A stretch of DNA of 64,000 nt from Deinococcus aetherius (GTDB taxonomy: Bacteria > Deinococcota > Deinococci > Deinococcales > Deinococcaceae), in NCBI RefSeq assembly GCF_025997855.1, contig NZ_AP026562.1:429001-493000 (forward strand), written 5' to 3'. Positions 45,715 to 64,000 of this stretch are shown here, in pieces (the stretch's first letter is position 1; each line of letters starts with the position of its first letter). The notes beneath the pieces are model-generated. The model did no database searches. It was not told the DNA's origin and saw only the letters and a program-made list of their open reading frames with translations. The position numbers and the translations under genes were made by a program.

Positions 45715-47223
45715 TTACAGGCCGCTGTCGTCGCGGGTGATCGTGGTCGTCGTCGTGCTGTCGCTGCGGACGTACCCGGCGATCTTCAGGCGCAGGGTGC
45801 CCGCCGCCGGAAAGGTGTCGCTCGTGTCGATGGTGCTCGCGGTGCCGCCGTTCTCCACGGCCACGTACAGGGTGGAGGTGCCGCCGGTCAGGGTGAGGCC
45901 GACGGGCGTCCCGACCCAGGTCGTGCCGTCGGTGCTGAACTTGAGGGTGCCCGTGGCGGAGGTGGTCGCCCCGACGCTCGTGGCCACGAAGTTCGCGGGC
46001 AGGACGTCGCGCAGGCGGACGTTCGTGAGAGTGCCCGTGCCGGTGTTGGTCGCCTCCAGGTAGTACACGACGTACTCGCCGGGCTTGGCGCTCACCGGGC
46101 CGGCGGTCGCGGCCGTTCTGACCGGGCAACTGCTCGCGGCGCTCCCGCAGTAGGCGACGGTTTTCGTCACGCTGCCGACGCCCCGCGCCACCACGGTGGT
46201 GTTGACGATTTGGCCCTGCGGGTCGGTGCTGGGGGCATTGTTGGTCACGCCCGCGCCGGTGGTGGGGCTGTAGGCGGTGATCGAGAGGGCCTGCTGATCC
46301 TTGTCCGCCGGCGTGCTCGGCGCCGCGACGTTCACGGTGATCGTCAGGCTGCCCCCCGCCGTGAGCCCCGTCCCGACCGCGCTCTTGATCAGGGTGTCGA
46401 GGTTGTTGCCTGTCGTGCCACCCACCGTGTACGTCGTGGTGAAGCCGTTGGTGATGCTCGCGCCCGCCGCGTTCGTGGCGGCGGCCGTCACGGTCGCGGT
46501 GATGTCGGCGGCGGTCAGCGTGGTGTTGCCGGTGTTCGTCAGCGTGTCGGTGAAGGTGACGGTCCCGTTCGGCGCGACGGTCTTCGTCTGGGTCGAGGCC
46601 AGCGTCAGGTCGATGACGCGGCCCACCGTGAACTGCCCAACGTTGTTGGTGTCGGTCTTGGTGGTGTCGCCCGCCGAGGTGCCGCTGAGGTTGAGCTGGT
46701 GCGCGGCGCCCGAGGCGCTACCGCCCGTCGTGCCGCTCGGCAGGCTGTAGCGCACGAACAGGGTGCGGGTGGCGTCGGCGGCGAGGCTGGCGACCGAGGT
46801 CACGAGGGTGTCGCCCGCGTCGTAGCTCCCGACTGTGCCCGTCGTGGGGTTGTCGAGGTAGACGCCGAGGATGTTGGCGCCCTGCGCTGTCGCGTTCGCC
46901 GTGGCAGCGGCGACGTTGAAGGAGTCGGTGCCGTTACCGGTGTTCGTCAGCGTGTAGGTCAGGATGCCCGTCTGCCCGGGGAAGAGGGTGACGTTCTGCC
47001 CGGGGGCGGCGGTGGTGCCGTCGGGCGTGACCGTCACGCCGTACACCTGCGTGACGTTGACGACAACGGGCGTGGACTGAAGTGTGGTGGTGTTGACCCC
47101 GTCGTTCAGATCGAGGTAGCCGGTGTTGGAGATCGCCGTGTTGGCGGCGGTGCCCACGGCGAGCCCCTGGGAGAACACGGAGAACGTGGCGAGGGCCAGG
47201 GTGGTGGCGAGAAGCTTTTTCAT
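45715..47223 (-). CDS. secreted DUF11-domain protein (paralogue B)
   Basis: A 502-residue exported protein (MKKLLATTLALATFSVFSQGLAVG), domain for domain like paralogue A: ANTAISNTGYLDLNDG, VTPDGTTAAPGQNVTLFPGQ, TGTVGSYDAGDTLVTS, TKTDTNNVGQFT and the C-terminal KPGEYVVYYLEATNTGTGTLTNVRLRDVLPANF. No good RBS is seen directly before ATG 47223. The in-frame extension to 47298 is Arg/Pro-rich and rejected. Confidence 0.83.
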   Translation of the reverse strand: MKKLLATTLALATFSVFSQGLAVGTAANTAISNTGYLDLNDGVNTTTLQSTPVVVNVTQVYGVTVTPDGTTAAPGQNVTLFPGQTGILTYTLTNTGNGTDSFNVAAATANATAQGANILGVYLDNPTTGTVGSYDAGDTLVTSVASLAADATRTLFVRYSLPSGTTGGSASGAAHQLNLSGTSAGDTTKTDTNNVGQFTVGRVIDLTLASTQTKTVAPNGTVTFTDTLTNTGNTTLTAADITATVTAAATNAAGASITNGFTTTYTVGGTTGNNLDTLIKSAVGTGLTAGGSLTITVNVAAPSTPADKDQQALSITAYSPTTGAGVTNNAPSTDPQGQIVNTTVVARGVGSVTKTVAYCGSAASSCPVRTAATAGPVSAKPGEYVVYYLEATNTGTGTLTNVRLRDVLPANFVATSVGATTSATGTLKFSTDGTTWVGTPVGLTLTGGTSTLYVAVENGGTASTIDTSDTFPAAGTLRLKIAGYVRSDSTTTTTITRDDSGL

Positions 47224-47410
47224 CGAACGGGATGTGGGGCGGGAGACTCCTGCCGGGAAGCGCGCCCTGGGCGCCGGGCAGGAGAGGGAAGGCCCCACCA
47301 GCGCGGTCAGGCGCTGCCTTTCTGCCTTGGTTCAAGGCGTTCCTGGGGTTAAGTGCCGACTTCTTTTCGTCTGAACGTCCGGAGGCTGGACGCCCCCCGG
47401 CGGGAGGGCC

Positions 47411-47899
47411 TCAGTTGACCCGGATGCGGTGCCCGACCGTCACGGTGCCCGACAGGCCGGTGAGGTCGTAGCGCACGGCGCGGTACTCGTTCTGGGGGGC
47501 GGGCACTTCCTTCGTGACCGCCTTGCCGTTCTCCTGCACCGTAATCGCTTTCATCGGGGTCGTGGAGAAGGGTCCGGTGGGGTTCAGGGCGTAAGTCACG
47601 CGCACGCCCTGGCTGGCCCGGGCGCTCCCGGGCACGAAGGTCGTGTTCGCGGGCACGGGCACGGTGAAGCGCGCGCCTTTCTCCTTGCCGCTCAGCATGA
47701 GGACGCTGCTGGCCTGAAGCAGGTCACCCGGGCGGGTGGTCGCGGCGGCCTCCAGCCGTTCCGTCTGTTTTCCCCCAACCGTGGCCGTCACCACGCGCTG
47801 AATCGTCAGCGTCGGCTTGGGAGGTGTGCCCGGTGCGGCGGCGGCGAGGCTGGCGCCGACCAGCGTGAGGACGAGAGGGGCAGCGAGGGAGACGTTCAT
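47411..47899 (-). CDS. secreted single-domain DUF11-like protein
   Basis: A 162-residue exported protein (signal MNVSLAAPLVLTLVGASLAAAA) with one DUF11-like beta domain: TRPGDLLQASSVLMLSGKEKGARFTVPVPANTTFVPGSA, ending TVTVGHRIRVN. GGAGG lies before the ATG. It is the first gene of the six-gene surface operon. Its size and single domain suggest a minor subunit, cap or periplasmic chaperone-like partner of the larger DUF11 proteins, but this is inference. Confidence 0.8.
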   Translation of the reverse strand: MNVSLAAPLVLTLVGASLAAAAPGTPPKPTLTIQRVVTATVGGKQTERLEAAATTRPGDLLQASSVLMLSGKEKGARFTVPVPANTTFVPGSARASQGVRVTYALNPTGPFSTTPMKAITVQENGKAVTKEVPAPQNEYRAVRYDLTGLSGTVTVGHRIRVN

Positions 47900-48820
47900 G
47901 GTGTTCCTCCAGCAGAGCGGCGAAGTCGGAGAGCCGAGGGTGCAGGGAAGGTGCGCCGCAGGGGCAATCCGTCTCCAGGGGACTTCATGGAAACTTCATG
48001 CTAGGAAGAACGTTAGGAAATGACCTCTGACAGAAGTGTCACGGCGTCGGCGAGGTCGGTACGTCAGTTCACAACCTCCGGACGCTCCCACCACCGGCGG
48101 CCCACCGCTGGAGGCATGGATGGCCGCCATACCCTTGCCGATCTGGCAATGACAAAAACCGTAACTCCCCAAGCACCCTCGACGGGAACGGGTCCGATTT
48201 CAGGCCGGGGCGAAGATCGCAGTGCCGCTCATGGACGTGGGCAACGGCATCACCTCGCGGTGGACACTGCCGCGAGCGGCACCTCCTTCATAGGGTGCCG
48301 ATTGGAACCCGCATGATTCGGGTCGTCACCGCCGGCCCCGGCCTCTGCTGAGGACATCGGTGTGACGCTGGCGGCCGGGGCCACCTGGACGGGATTTTGG
48401 CCTCGACGCCGCCGGTCTGCTGCGCGTTACGCAGGTTCGCCCTGTGGTGCTGTGGCGGCGTCGCCCCAGGCACGGCGAGCGTCGGCAAGCCCGGCGGTGC
48501 GAATGCGGCCAGCGTGGTGCTCGCGACCTCGTGCCGAGTACCAGTGCGGCGGACCTGAACGCCCATGGGAGAAGGGCCTTCAGACCGGCTCCGGAACCAC
48601 CCTCCCCACCTCAGAGGCTGACACGGACAGCGGGAACCTCACCGCCTCCCCGCGCTCCCGCTCACCCCCAAACTTCTCCGGCCCGCCGTCAAGGACCCCC
48701 TGAGCCCCAACGAGCCTCACCAACTGCCGCGCCGGGAGGGAGGAGCTTTCCCCTGTTCAGGATCACGCGCGGCGCCATTCAGCGGTCGCCCCGACAAGCG
48801 CCCCATCCACTCGGCGGCCT
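47900..48820. other. gene-free region between surface operon and SDR gene
   Basis: About 920 bp. Apart from the direct repeat at 47982 and a small inverted repeat GACA-GAAG-TGTC (48029-48040), I see no gene: the open frames on both strands are Arg/Pro/Thr-rich, lack RBS and resemble nothing. It may be decayed coding DNA. Confidence 0.5.
47982..48000. promoter_or_regulatory. 11-bp-spaced direct repeat upstream of the surface operon
   Basis: ACTTCATG occurs twice, 11 bp apart start to start (ACTTCATGGAAACTTCATG), about 85-100 bp before the first DUF11 gene. Tandem repeats with this spacing are typical of OmpR/PhoB-type response-regulator boxes. No convincing -35/-10 could be fixed beside it. 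Confidence 0.4.
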
Positions 48821-49546
48821 TCACCCCTCGTACGTCCGGGCGGCCATGCGCCGCACCGCCTCGGCCATGACCTCCGGCGCCTCGGTCCGCACCGCTTCGA
48901 GGATCAGCCCCGCCACGTACTCGGGGGAGTCCCCCTGCGTGTAGGCCTCGCCCTCGCCGGGCCGGATGCCCACCGAGTTGAAGCCGAAGTCGGTCGCGGT
49001 CCGGGTCGGGTACACCGTGCTGACCCGGATGCCCAGGGGCGCGAGTTCCAGGCGGGCGATGTCCGAGAGGTGGTTGACCACGTGTTTGGTCGCGGAATAC
49101 AGCCCCATGCCCGGAATCAGCATTTTGGTCGTGCCGGAGCTGATGTTCACGAGCATCCCGCCGCCCTGCGCCCGCATGATGGGCACGACCCGCTGCGTGG
49201 CGTGGAGCAGGCTGATCACGTTCAGTTCCAGCAGGTCCCGGAACTCCTGCAACCCCACCTCCGCCACGCCCGCGCGCATGCCACGCCCGGCGTTGTTCAC
49301 CAGAACGTCGATGCGCCCGTAGTGCTCGTGGGTGCGCTCCACCATCCGCCGCACGTCCTTCTCCCGGGTCATGTCGGTGGCGATGGCGAGGGAGCCGGGC
49401 AGCCGCGCGGCGAGGGTTTCGAGTGCCTCAGCCGACCGGGCGGCCAGCGCGACCTGGGCTCCCTGGGCGGCGAACAGCTCGGCGGCGGCCTTCCCGATGC
49501 CGGAAGACGCGCCCGTGACCAGGACCACCTTGTTCTTGACGTCCAT
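48821..49546 (-). CDS. short-chain dehydrogenase/reductase
   Basis: A 241-residue classical SDR. NAD(P)-binding VVLVTGASSGIGKAAAELF (T-G-x3-G-x-G), LVNNAGRGMRAG, and the catalytic Ser in VNISSGTTKM with Tyr/Lys in LYSATKHVVNHL. The Arg in AARSAEAL after the second strand suggests NADPH preference. Substrate unknown. It stands alone, with the IS4-like element 111 bp upstream. Confidence 0.88.
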   Translation of the reverse strand: MDVKNKVVLVTGASSGIGKAAAELFAAQGAQVALAARSAEALETLAARLPGSLAIATDMTREKDVRRMVERTHEHYGRIDVLVNNAGRGMRAGVAEVGLQEFRDLLELNVISLLHATQRVVPIMRAQGGGMLVNISSGTTKMLIPGMGLYSATKHVVNHLSDIARLELAPLGIRVSTVYPTRTATDFGFNSVGIRPGEGEAYTQGDSPEYVAGLILEAVRTEAPEVMAEAVRRMAARTYEG

Positions 49547-49657
49547 GCCCGCACTCTAAACCCAGAAGTTCGGGCGGGAGGAGCGGCAACTTCTCCGAGA
49601 AGGAACGCCGGCTACGCGGCAGGCACAGGCGGGCGACCTCGGCCCGGCGCGGGAATA

Positions 49658-55067
<5,410 letters not shown>

Positions 55068-55068
55068 C

Positions 55069-55916
<848 letters not shown>

Positions 55917-55920
<4 letters not shown>

Positions 55921-57236
55921 AGCTTTACCGCGCGACCCTGATGCACACGCCCGAGAACCCCTTCGCCGTGCCGGACGCCCTGCACACGCTGGACGACGGG
56001 GCCCTGCTGGTGGACGAAGGTCGCATCCTGGCCGCCGCACCTTACCCGGACCTGCGGGCAGCCCACCCCCGCGCCGAGGTCGTTGACCTGCGCGGCGGCG
56101 TGCTGCTGCCCGGCTTCGTGGACACCCACGTCCACTACCCGCAGGTCCGGGTGCTCGGCGGGCTGGGGATGGGGCTGCTGGAATGGCTGGACCGCAACAC
56201 CCTGCCGGAGGAGGCCAGGCTGGCCGACGCCACCTACGCCGGGGCGGTCGCCCGCGAGTTCCTGTCCGCGCTGGCCGCGAACGGCACGACGACCGCCTTG
56301 GTGTTCGGCAGCCACTACGCCTCCGCGATGGACGTGTTCTTCGAGGAGGCCGCGCGGACCGGCCTGCGGGTGGTCGCCGGGCAGGTCGTCTCCGACCGCC
56401 TGCTGCGCCCCGAACTGCACACCACGCCGGAGCGCGCCTACGCCGAGGGCCGGGCGCTGATCGAACGCTGGCACGGGACGGGCCGCGCCCTCTACGCCGT
56501 CACCCCGCGCTTCGCCCTGTCGGCCAGTGAGGGCATCCTGGACGCCTGCGGGGCGCTGATGGGGGAGTTCCCGGGGGTGCGCTTCACCAGCCACATCAAC
56601 GAGAGCCCGCGCGAGATCGAGGTGGTTCGGGGGCTGTTCCCGGGCGCCCGCGATTACCTAGACACCTACGAGCGCGCGGGGCTGGTCACCCGCCACAGCG
56701 TCCTCGCCCACAACGTTCACCCCACGGGGCGCGAGCTGGATGTGATGGCAGCCTACCGTTGCACCGCCGCGCACTGCCCTTGCAGCAACTCGTCCCTGGG
56801 AAGCGGCCTCTTCCCGCTGCGCCGCCACCTCCAGGCAGGCGTCCACGTCTCGCTGGGCACGGACGTGGGGGGCGGCACGGGCTTTTCGATGCTCAAGGAG
56901 GGGTTGCAGGCCTACTTCATGCAGCAGCTTCTCGGCGAGGCGGGGCAGCCGCTCGCCCCGGCGCACCTGCTGTACCTGGCGACGCGGGCAGGCGCCGAGG
57001 CCCTCGACTTGCAGGACCGGACGGGCGATTTCGGCGCGGGCAAGGCCTTCGACGCGGTGTACCTGCGCCCCCCGGAGGGCAGCACGCTGGCGACGGTCCT
57101 CCGGCACGCGGAGGGCCCCGAGCGTGCCCTGGCCGCCCTCTTCACCCTGGGCACCGGGGCGGACGTGGCCGGGGTCTGGGTGGAGGGCGACCGGGTGTAT
57201 CAACGGCCCGCCACCCCCAGCGAGGTCCGCGTGTGA
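55917..57236 (+). CDS. guaD: guanine deaminase
   Basis: A 439-residue amidohydrolase. Zinc ligands and signature: GFVDTHVHYPQVRVLG, WLDRNTLPEE, FTSHINESPREIE, RHSVLAHNVHPT, HCPCSNSSLGSGLFPLR and the catalytic Asp in SLGTDVGGGTGFSML. It converts guanine to xanthine and ammonia, feeding xanthine dehydrogenase. The start overlaps xdhC (ATGA). Length matches bacterial GuaD. Confidence 0.94.
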
Positions 57237-57400
57237 CCCGGCTCTCCCGCGCCCGGGACGGTCCCCCGGCTTAACCCAGGCTGCTGGTGCTTCGCCCCGG
57301 ACGGGCCACGTCGGCCGCCTGGGTGGGAGCCCTATGCTCCCGGTTTTCCAGCCTTCGATGTCCTGCCCCGCTCCAGGGGCTTTCCGACAGGAGACTGAGC

Positions 57401-58801
57401 ATGTCCGACGTTTCTGCATCCCGTCCCGCAACCGGCTCCGGCCTCGACCGCTACTTCGGCCTGCGGGCCTCGGGTTCGACTGTCCCCCGTGAGTTGCGGG
57501 CGGGCCTGACGACCTTCCTCACGATGAGCTACATCCTCTTCGTGAACCCGCAGGTGCTGTCCACGGCGATCCAGGTTCCCAACGCCTTCGTGCAACTCCT
57601 GATGACGACCGCCATCGCGGCGGCCTTCGGGTCGCTGGTGATGGGGCTGGTCGCCAAGTACCCCTTCGCGCAGGCGCCTGGGATGGGGCTGAACGCCTTT
57701 TTCGCCTTCACGGTCGTGCAGGGGCTGGGGATTCCCTGGCAGACCGCGCTGGGGGCGGTGTTCATCAGCGGCATCCTGTTCGTGCTGCTGAGCGTCCTGG
57801 GTGCCCGGCAGGCCATCGTGCGGGCGATTCCCACCTCGCTCAAGTTCGCCATCACGGGCGGGATCGGGGCCTTCCTGGCCTTCCTGGGCCTCAAGAACGC
57901 CGGGATCGTGGTGAGCAACCCGGCGACGCTGGTGGGCCTGGGGTCGCTCACCGCCGCGCCCGTGTGGCTGGCCCTGCTCGGGCTGATCGTCGCCGCCGTC
58001 CTGATGAGCCGCCGGGTGACGGGCGCGATCCTGTGGAGCATCCTCGCCACCACCGCCATTGCCATCGTGACCCGGGCACCGGTGTACGCGGGTGGCCCCG
58101 AGGGCGCCCTGCGGTCCTTCCCCGGCTTCGACGGCCGTCTCCTCGGCATCCTCGACGCGCCGGTCTGGCCCGGGTCGCTGGTCGGGCACCTCGATATCGC
58201 CGGGGCACTCGGTCTCGGTCTGCTGAGCGTCGTCTTCACCTTCTTCTTCGTGGACTTCTTCGACGCGACGGGCACCCTGACCGGCCTCGCCCAGCGCGCG
58301 GGGTACCTGGACGAGCGGGGGGACATGCCGCGCGCCCGCCGCACCTTCGCTATGGACGGGCTGGCGGCGATGTTCGGGGCGTTTATGGGCACGAGCACGA
58401 CGACGGCGTATGTGGAGTCGGCCAGCGGCATTGGGGAGGGGGGACGCACCGGCCTGACCGCCGTGACGGTGGGGGTGCTGTTCCTGCTGAGCATGTTCCT
58501 GTGGCCGCTGGCTGCCGCGATTCCCGGGGCCGCCACCGCCCCGGCCCTGATCCTCGTCGGTGCCCTGATGATGGAGGGTGTCCGGCATGTGGACTGGGAC
58601 GACATCAGCGAGGGCCTGCCCGCCTTCCTGACCGTGATCGCCATGCCGCTGACTTTCTCCATCGCCAACGGGGTGAGCCTGGGCGTCATCAGTTATTGCG
58701 CGATCAAGCTGTTCAGCGGGCGGGGGCGGCAGGTCAGCCCGATCCTGTACGTCGTCGCCGCGTTGCTGCTGGTGCGGTACATCTGGCTGATGGGCGGGTA
58801 G
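57401..58801 (+). CDS. NCS2/AzgA-type purine base permease
   Basis: A 466-residue inner-membrane protein with about 12-14 helices. AzgA-subfamily motifs: TFLTMSYILFVNPQVLS near the N-terminus, QAPGMGLNAFFAFTVV, TFFFVDFFDATGTLTGL and GTSTTTAYVESASGIGEGGRTG. Such transporters import hypoxanthine, guanine or adenine with protons. AGGAG lies before ATG 57401. It follows guaD after 164 bp and ends at a strong terminator, so it is the last gene of the plus-strand purine operon. Confidence 0.93.
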   Translation: MSDVSASRPATGSGLDRYFGLRASGSTVPRELRAGLTTFLTMSYILFVNPQVLSTAIQVPNAFVQLLMTTAIAAAFGSLVMGLVAKYPFAQAPGMGLNAFFAFTVVQGLGIPWQTALGAVFISGILFVLLSVLGARQAIVRAIPTSLKFAITGGIGAFLAFLGLKNAGIVVSNPATLVGLGSLTAAPVWLALLGLIVAAVLMSRRVTGAILWSILATTAIAIVTRAPVYAGGPEGALRSFPGFDGRLLGILDAPVWPGSLVGHLDIAGALGLGLLSVVFTFFFVDFFDATGTLTGLAQRAGYLDERGDMPRARRTFAMDGLAAMFGAFMGTSTTTAYVESASGIGEGGRTGLTAVTVGVLFLLSMFLWPLAAAIPGAATAPALILVGALMMEGVRHVDWDDISEGLPAFLTVIAMPLTFSIANGVSLGVISYCAIKLFSGRGRQVSPILYVVAALLLVRYIWLMGG

Positions 58802-58827
58802 CGTCGCCCGGTCCCATTCAGGAATCC

Positions 58828-58858
58828 GGGTCCCAGGCCGTGTGTCCGGGACCCTTTT
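58828..58858 (+). terminator. rho-independent terminator after the purine permease
   Basis: GGGTCCC (58828-58834) and GGGACCC (58848-58854) form a perfect 7-bp stem with a 13-nt loop, followed by TTTT. A second hairpin (GGGGAGG 58876-58882 with CCTCCCC 58898-58904) lies between it and the convergent malic enzyme gene and may serve the other strand. Confidence 0.75.
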
Positions 58859-58944
58859 CCCAGCGGCGGAAGGCAGGGGAGGTCCGCGCAGGGGCGGCCT
58901 CCCCGGAGTGGAGCGCGTTTGCTGACGGGCTCAGGCGAGGGGTT

Positions 58945-60705
<1,761 letters not shown>

Positions 60706-60819
60706 GGCGGCTCCTGTCGGACGGGAACGCAGTGGGTTTCGACGAGTGAATAGGTTTTTCAAACAGGTGACAGGATGTGTCGTGGTGCCGGGGACACGGC
60801 GGCCTTCCTCCCCGAAGGG

Positions 60820-61577
60820 CTACCGGATTTCGAGCGGGTGGCGGTTCATGTCCTTGTAGAGGAGGTACTTGCTCCAGGTTTTCCCGAGGGCGCCGTACCA
60901 CTGCGGGCAGTGAGCGCCCATCCAGATCACGTCCCCCTTCGTCACGGGTAGGAAGCGTTCGTCGAGGCGGTAGATGCCCTCGCCCTCCAGCATGAGCAGG
61001 CCGTGTTCCATGTAGTGAATCTCGACGTAGGGCAGGGTGGCGCCCGGCGCGTAGCTCATGGTCGTCACGATGAAGTCGAAGCTGGGCTCGTCGGGCAGCA
61101 GCTTGCGGGCGATGAGAGTGGGGTCGCCCTCGAACTCGGTGCCGGGCACCTGGCGCTCGTTGCCGAGGAAGACCTGCGGCGCGGGCAGCCCCTCAAGCTG
61201 GGGGTGAAAGCGTTTCTCGAAGACAGAGACGCGGGCCCCGTTCTCCGAGCGCAGGGTGTGTTCGGTCCCGGCGGGCAGGTAGGCGTAGTCGTACTCGGTG
61301 AGGCGGTGGGTGTCGCCGTTTACCTGCAACTCCACCTCGCCGCCCAGCACGAAGACGAAGCGCTGAATGTCCTTCGGTGGGGGACCTGCCTCCGCACCCG
61401 GCCCCATCTCCGCCGTGAACTGGGTGAAGCGGGCGCCCTGGCCGATCACCGGGGCGATGTGGACCATGCACGAGGTGTTCCGCCACTCGGCGACGGTCGT
61501 GCGGATGAAGGTCTCGGGCGTGAGCAGCGCGAACTCGGGCGCGACGACGCTGCGGGTCTGACCAAGCTGTTTCAGGG

Positions 61578-61581
<4 letters not shown>
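60820..61581 (-). CDS. allE: (S)-ureidoglycine aminohydrolase
   Basis: A 253-residue bicupin. N-terminal cupin about 60-130 ([28 protein letters not shown]). The C-terminal cupin carries the Mn-binding residues (Glu and two His in [18 protein letters not shown], and [12 protein letters not shown]). It releases ammonia from (S)-ureidoglycine to give (S)-ureidoglycolate. The start is a TTG (61581) overlapping the allantoinase stop (TTGA), with an excellent AGGAGGTGA site; this fits the family length of about 255-280. Confidence 0.92.
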
Positions 61582-62950
<1,369 letters not shown>

Positions 62951-62951
<1 letters not shown>

Positions 62952-64000
62952 CAGCGGGCCTCCTCGCGCTCGGCCAGGAGGCGCAGGAAGCGGGCACCGA
63001 CGCGCAGGGCGGCCTCCACGTCCTCCTCCAGCACGGCCTCGTCCGGGTGGTGGCTCAGGCCGCCGGGGCTGCGGAGAAAGAGCATCGCGGCGGGCCAGAC
63101 CTGCCCCACCAGCATCGCGTCGTGCCCGGCGCCACTGACCATCGGGACGGCGACCTGTCCCTCGGCGCTCATGGCCTCGCCGAGCAGGACGGTGAGGGCG
63201 GGATTCATCGGCGTGGCGTGTTCCTCCATCCGCAATTGGTGAGAGAAGGTGAGGCCGCGTTCCCGCGCGATCCCCTCGGCCACGGTCAGAAGTTGATCCA
63301 GTGCGCCCAGCCGCACCTCGTCCCGCGCGTGGCGGATGTCCAGCGTGAGGTGGACCTCGCCGGGAATCACGTTGCTCGCTCCCGGCAGCGGGGTCAGCGA
63401 GCCGACGGTGGCGACCAGGCCGGGTGTACTCCGGGCGAGGTTCTCGGCGGCGAGCACGAAGGCACTCGTGCCCGTCAGCGCGTCGCGTCGCAGCCCCATC
63501 GGGGTGGTCCCCGCGTGGTTGGCCTTCCCGGTGAAGGTCAGGTCCAGCCGCGACTGCCCGGCGATGGCCTCGACCAGACCGAGTGACCGCCCTTCCGCCT
63601 CCAGCACCGGGCCCTGCTCGATGTGCATCTCCAGGTAGCCCAGCACGTCGCCCGTGAGCCGCGCCTCCTCCAGTCGGCCCACGTCCAGCCCGTACTCGGC
63701 GATGACCTGCGCGACGGTCTTGCCCCCCGCGTCGGTGACCTCCAGCAGTTCGCCCGCCGTGCCGACCAGCGCACGGCTGCCGATGAAGGGCACGCCGAAG
63801 CGCACGCCCTCCTCCTCGCTGAAGCCCACCAGTTCGACATGGTAGGGGAGGGGGGTGTCCCCGAGCGCCTCCAGCAGGGCCAGCCCCAGCACCACGCCGA
63901 GAACGCCGTCGTAGGCCCCGGCGTCCGGCACGCTGTCCAGGTGCGAGCCGACGACCAGGGTGCGGGCACCCGGTCGGGCGCTGCGGCGGGTCGCGCGCCA
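62951..64000 (-). CDS. allC: allantoate amidohydrolase (5' end outside window)
   Basis: The last 349 residues of an M20-superfamily amidase; the frame is open to the window edge at 64000. Motifs: VVGSHLDSVPDAGAYDG, GFSEEEGVRFGVPFIGS, LEMHIEQGPVLE, GKANHAGTTPMGLRRDAL and SGAGHDAMLVG. It converts allantoate to ureidoglycine, NH3 and CO2, between allantoinase and ureidoglycine aminohydrolase. About 50-60 N-terminal residues are missing. It resembles the amidase at 17865 in fold and motifs but belongs with the allantoin set by context. Confidence 0.92.

Overview
The window is GC-rich (about 70%) bacterial DNA, almost certainly from a Deinococcus species and probably from a plasmid, megaplasmid or second chromosome. 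The evidence is a RepA-type initiator gene beside an iteron array, long secreted DUF11 proteins, Deinococcus-like insertion sequences, and a dense set of catabolic operons typical of accessory replicons in this genus. Genes are tightly packed, and neighbouring reading frames often overlap by 4 bp (ATGA, GTGA, TTGA), which implies translational coupling.

Layout. 1-6857 (minus strand) is an exopolysaccharide or surface-glycan operon: a polyprenyl-phosphate-sugar-type glycosyltransferase, two further GT2 enzymes, a large GT-C-like membrane protein, a small membrane protein, a Wzx-like flippase and the start of one more gene. 7364-12542 holds a dGTPase, a secreted alpha/beta hydrolase, a hypothetical secreted protein, an NDH-2-like FAD oxidoreductase and small hypotheticals. 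12658-28156 (minus) is one long operon-like run for reductive pyrimidine degradation, preceded by a recognisable promoter (TTGACG-17-TACAAT). It contains PreT/PreA dihydropyrimidine dehydrogenase, dihydropyrimidinase, a four-gene ABC importer, beta-ureidopropionase-type amidase, cytidine deaminase, a short PucR-like regulator, class III aminotransferase and (methyl)malonate-semialdehyde dehydrogenase. A VapBC-like toxin-antitoxin pair and an AadA-like nucleotidyltransferase are embedded in it, and palindromic repeat doublets sit in three of its gaps.

28678-34093 carries an M20 peptidase (possibly with a non-canonical AUC start), a diacylglycerol-kinase-like lipid kinase, repA with eight 18-bp iterons (32885-33215), and a metallo-beta-lactamase-fold hydrolase. 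34213-37407 is a rearranged stretch: a C-terminal scrap of an MFS transporter, a truncated plus-strand gene, and an IS701-family element (TTAA target duplication) whose transposase gene is split by an IS3-family element that itself carries a nonsense codon.

37467-47899 (minus) is a six-gene operon of secreted proteins: five DUF11 or DUF11-like proteins and one 1063-residue protein with a probable C-terminal beta-barrel. This is the best candidate here for a poorly described surface structure or secretion system. 48821-50816 has a short-chain dehydrogenase and an IS4-like element.

51289-64000 is purine catabolism. Plus strand: xdhA-xdhB-xdhC, guanine deaminase and an NCS2/AzgA-type purine permease. 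Facing it on the minus strand: allantoate amidohydrolase (cut by the window edge), allantoinase, ureidoglycine aminohydrolase and NAD-malic enzyme. A strong terminator hairpin lies at the convergence. Together the window encodes use of both pyrimidine and purine bases as nitrogen and carbon sources. Urate oxidase and the ureidoglycolate steps are not visible and may lie beyond 64000 or elsewhere.
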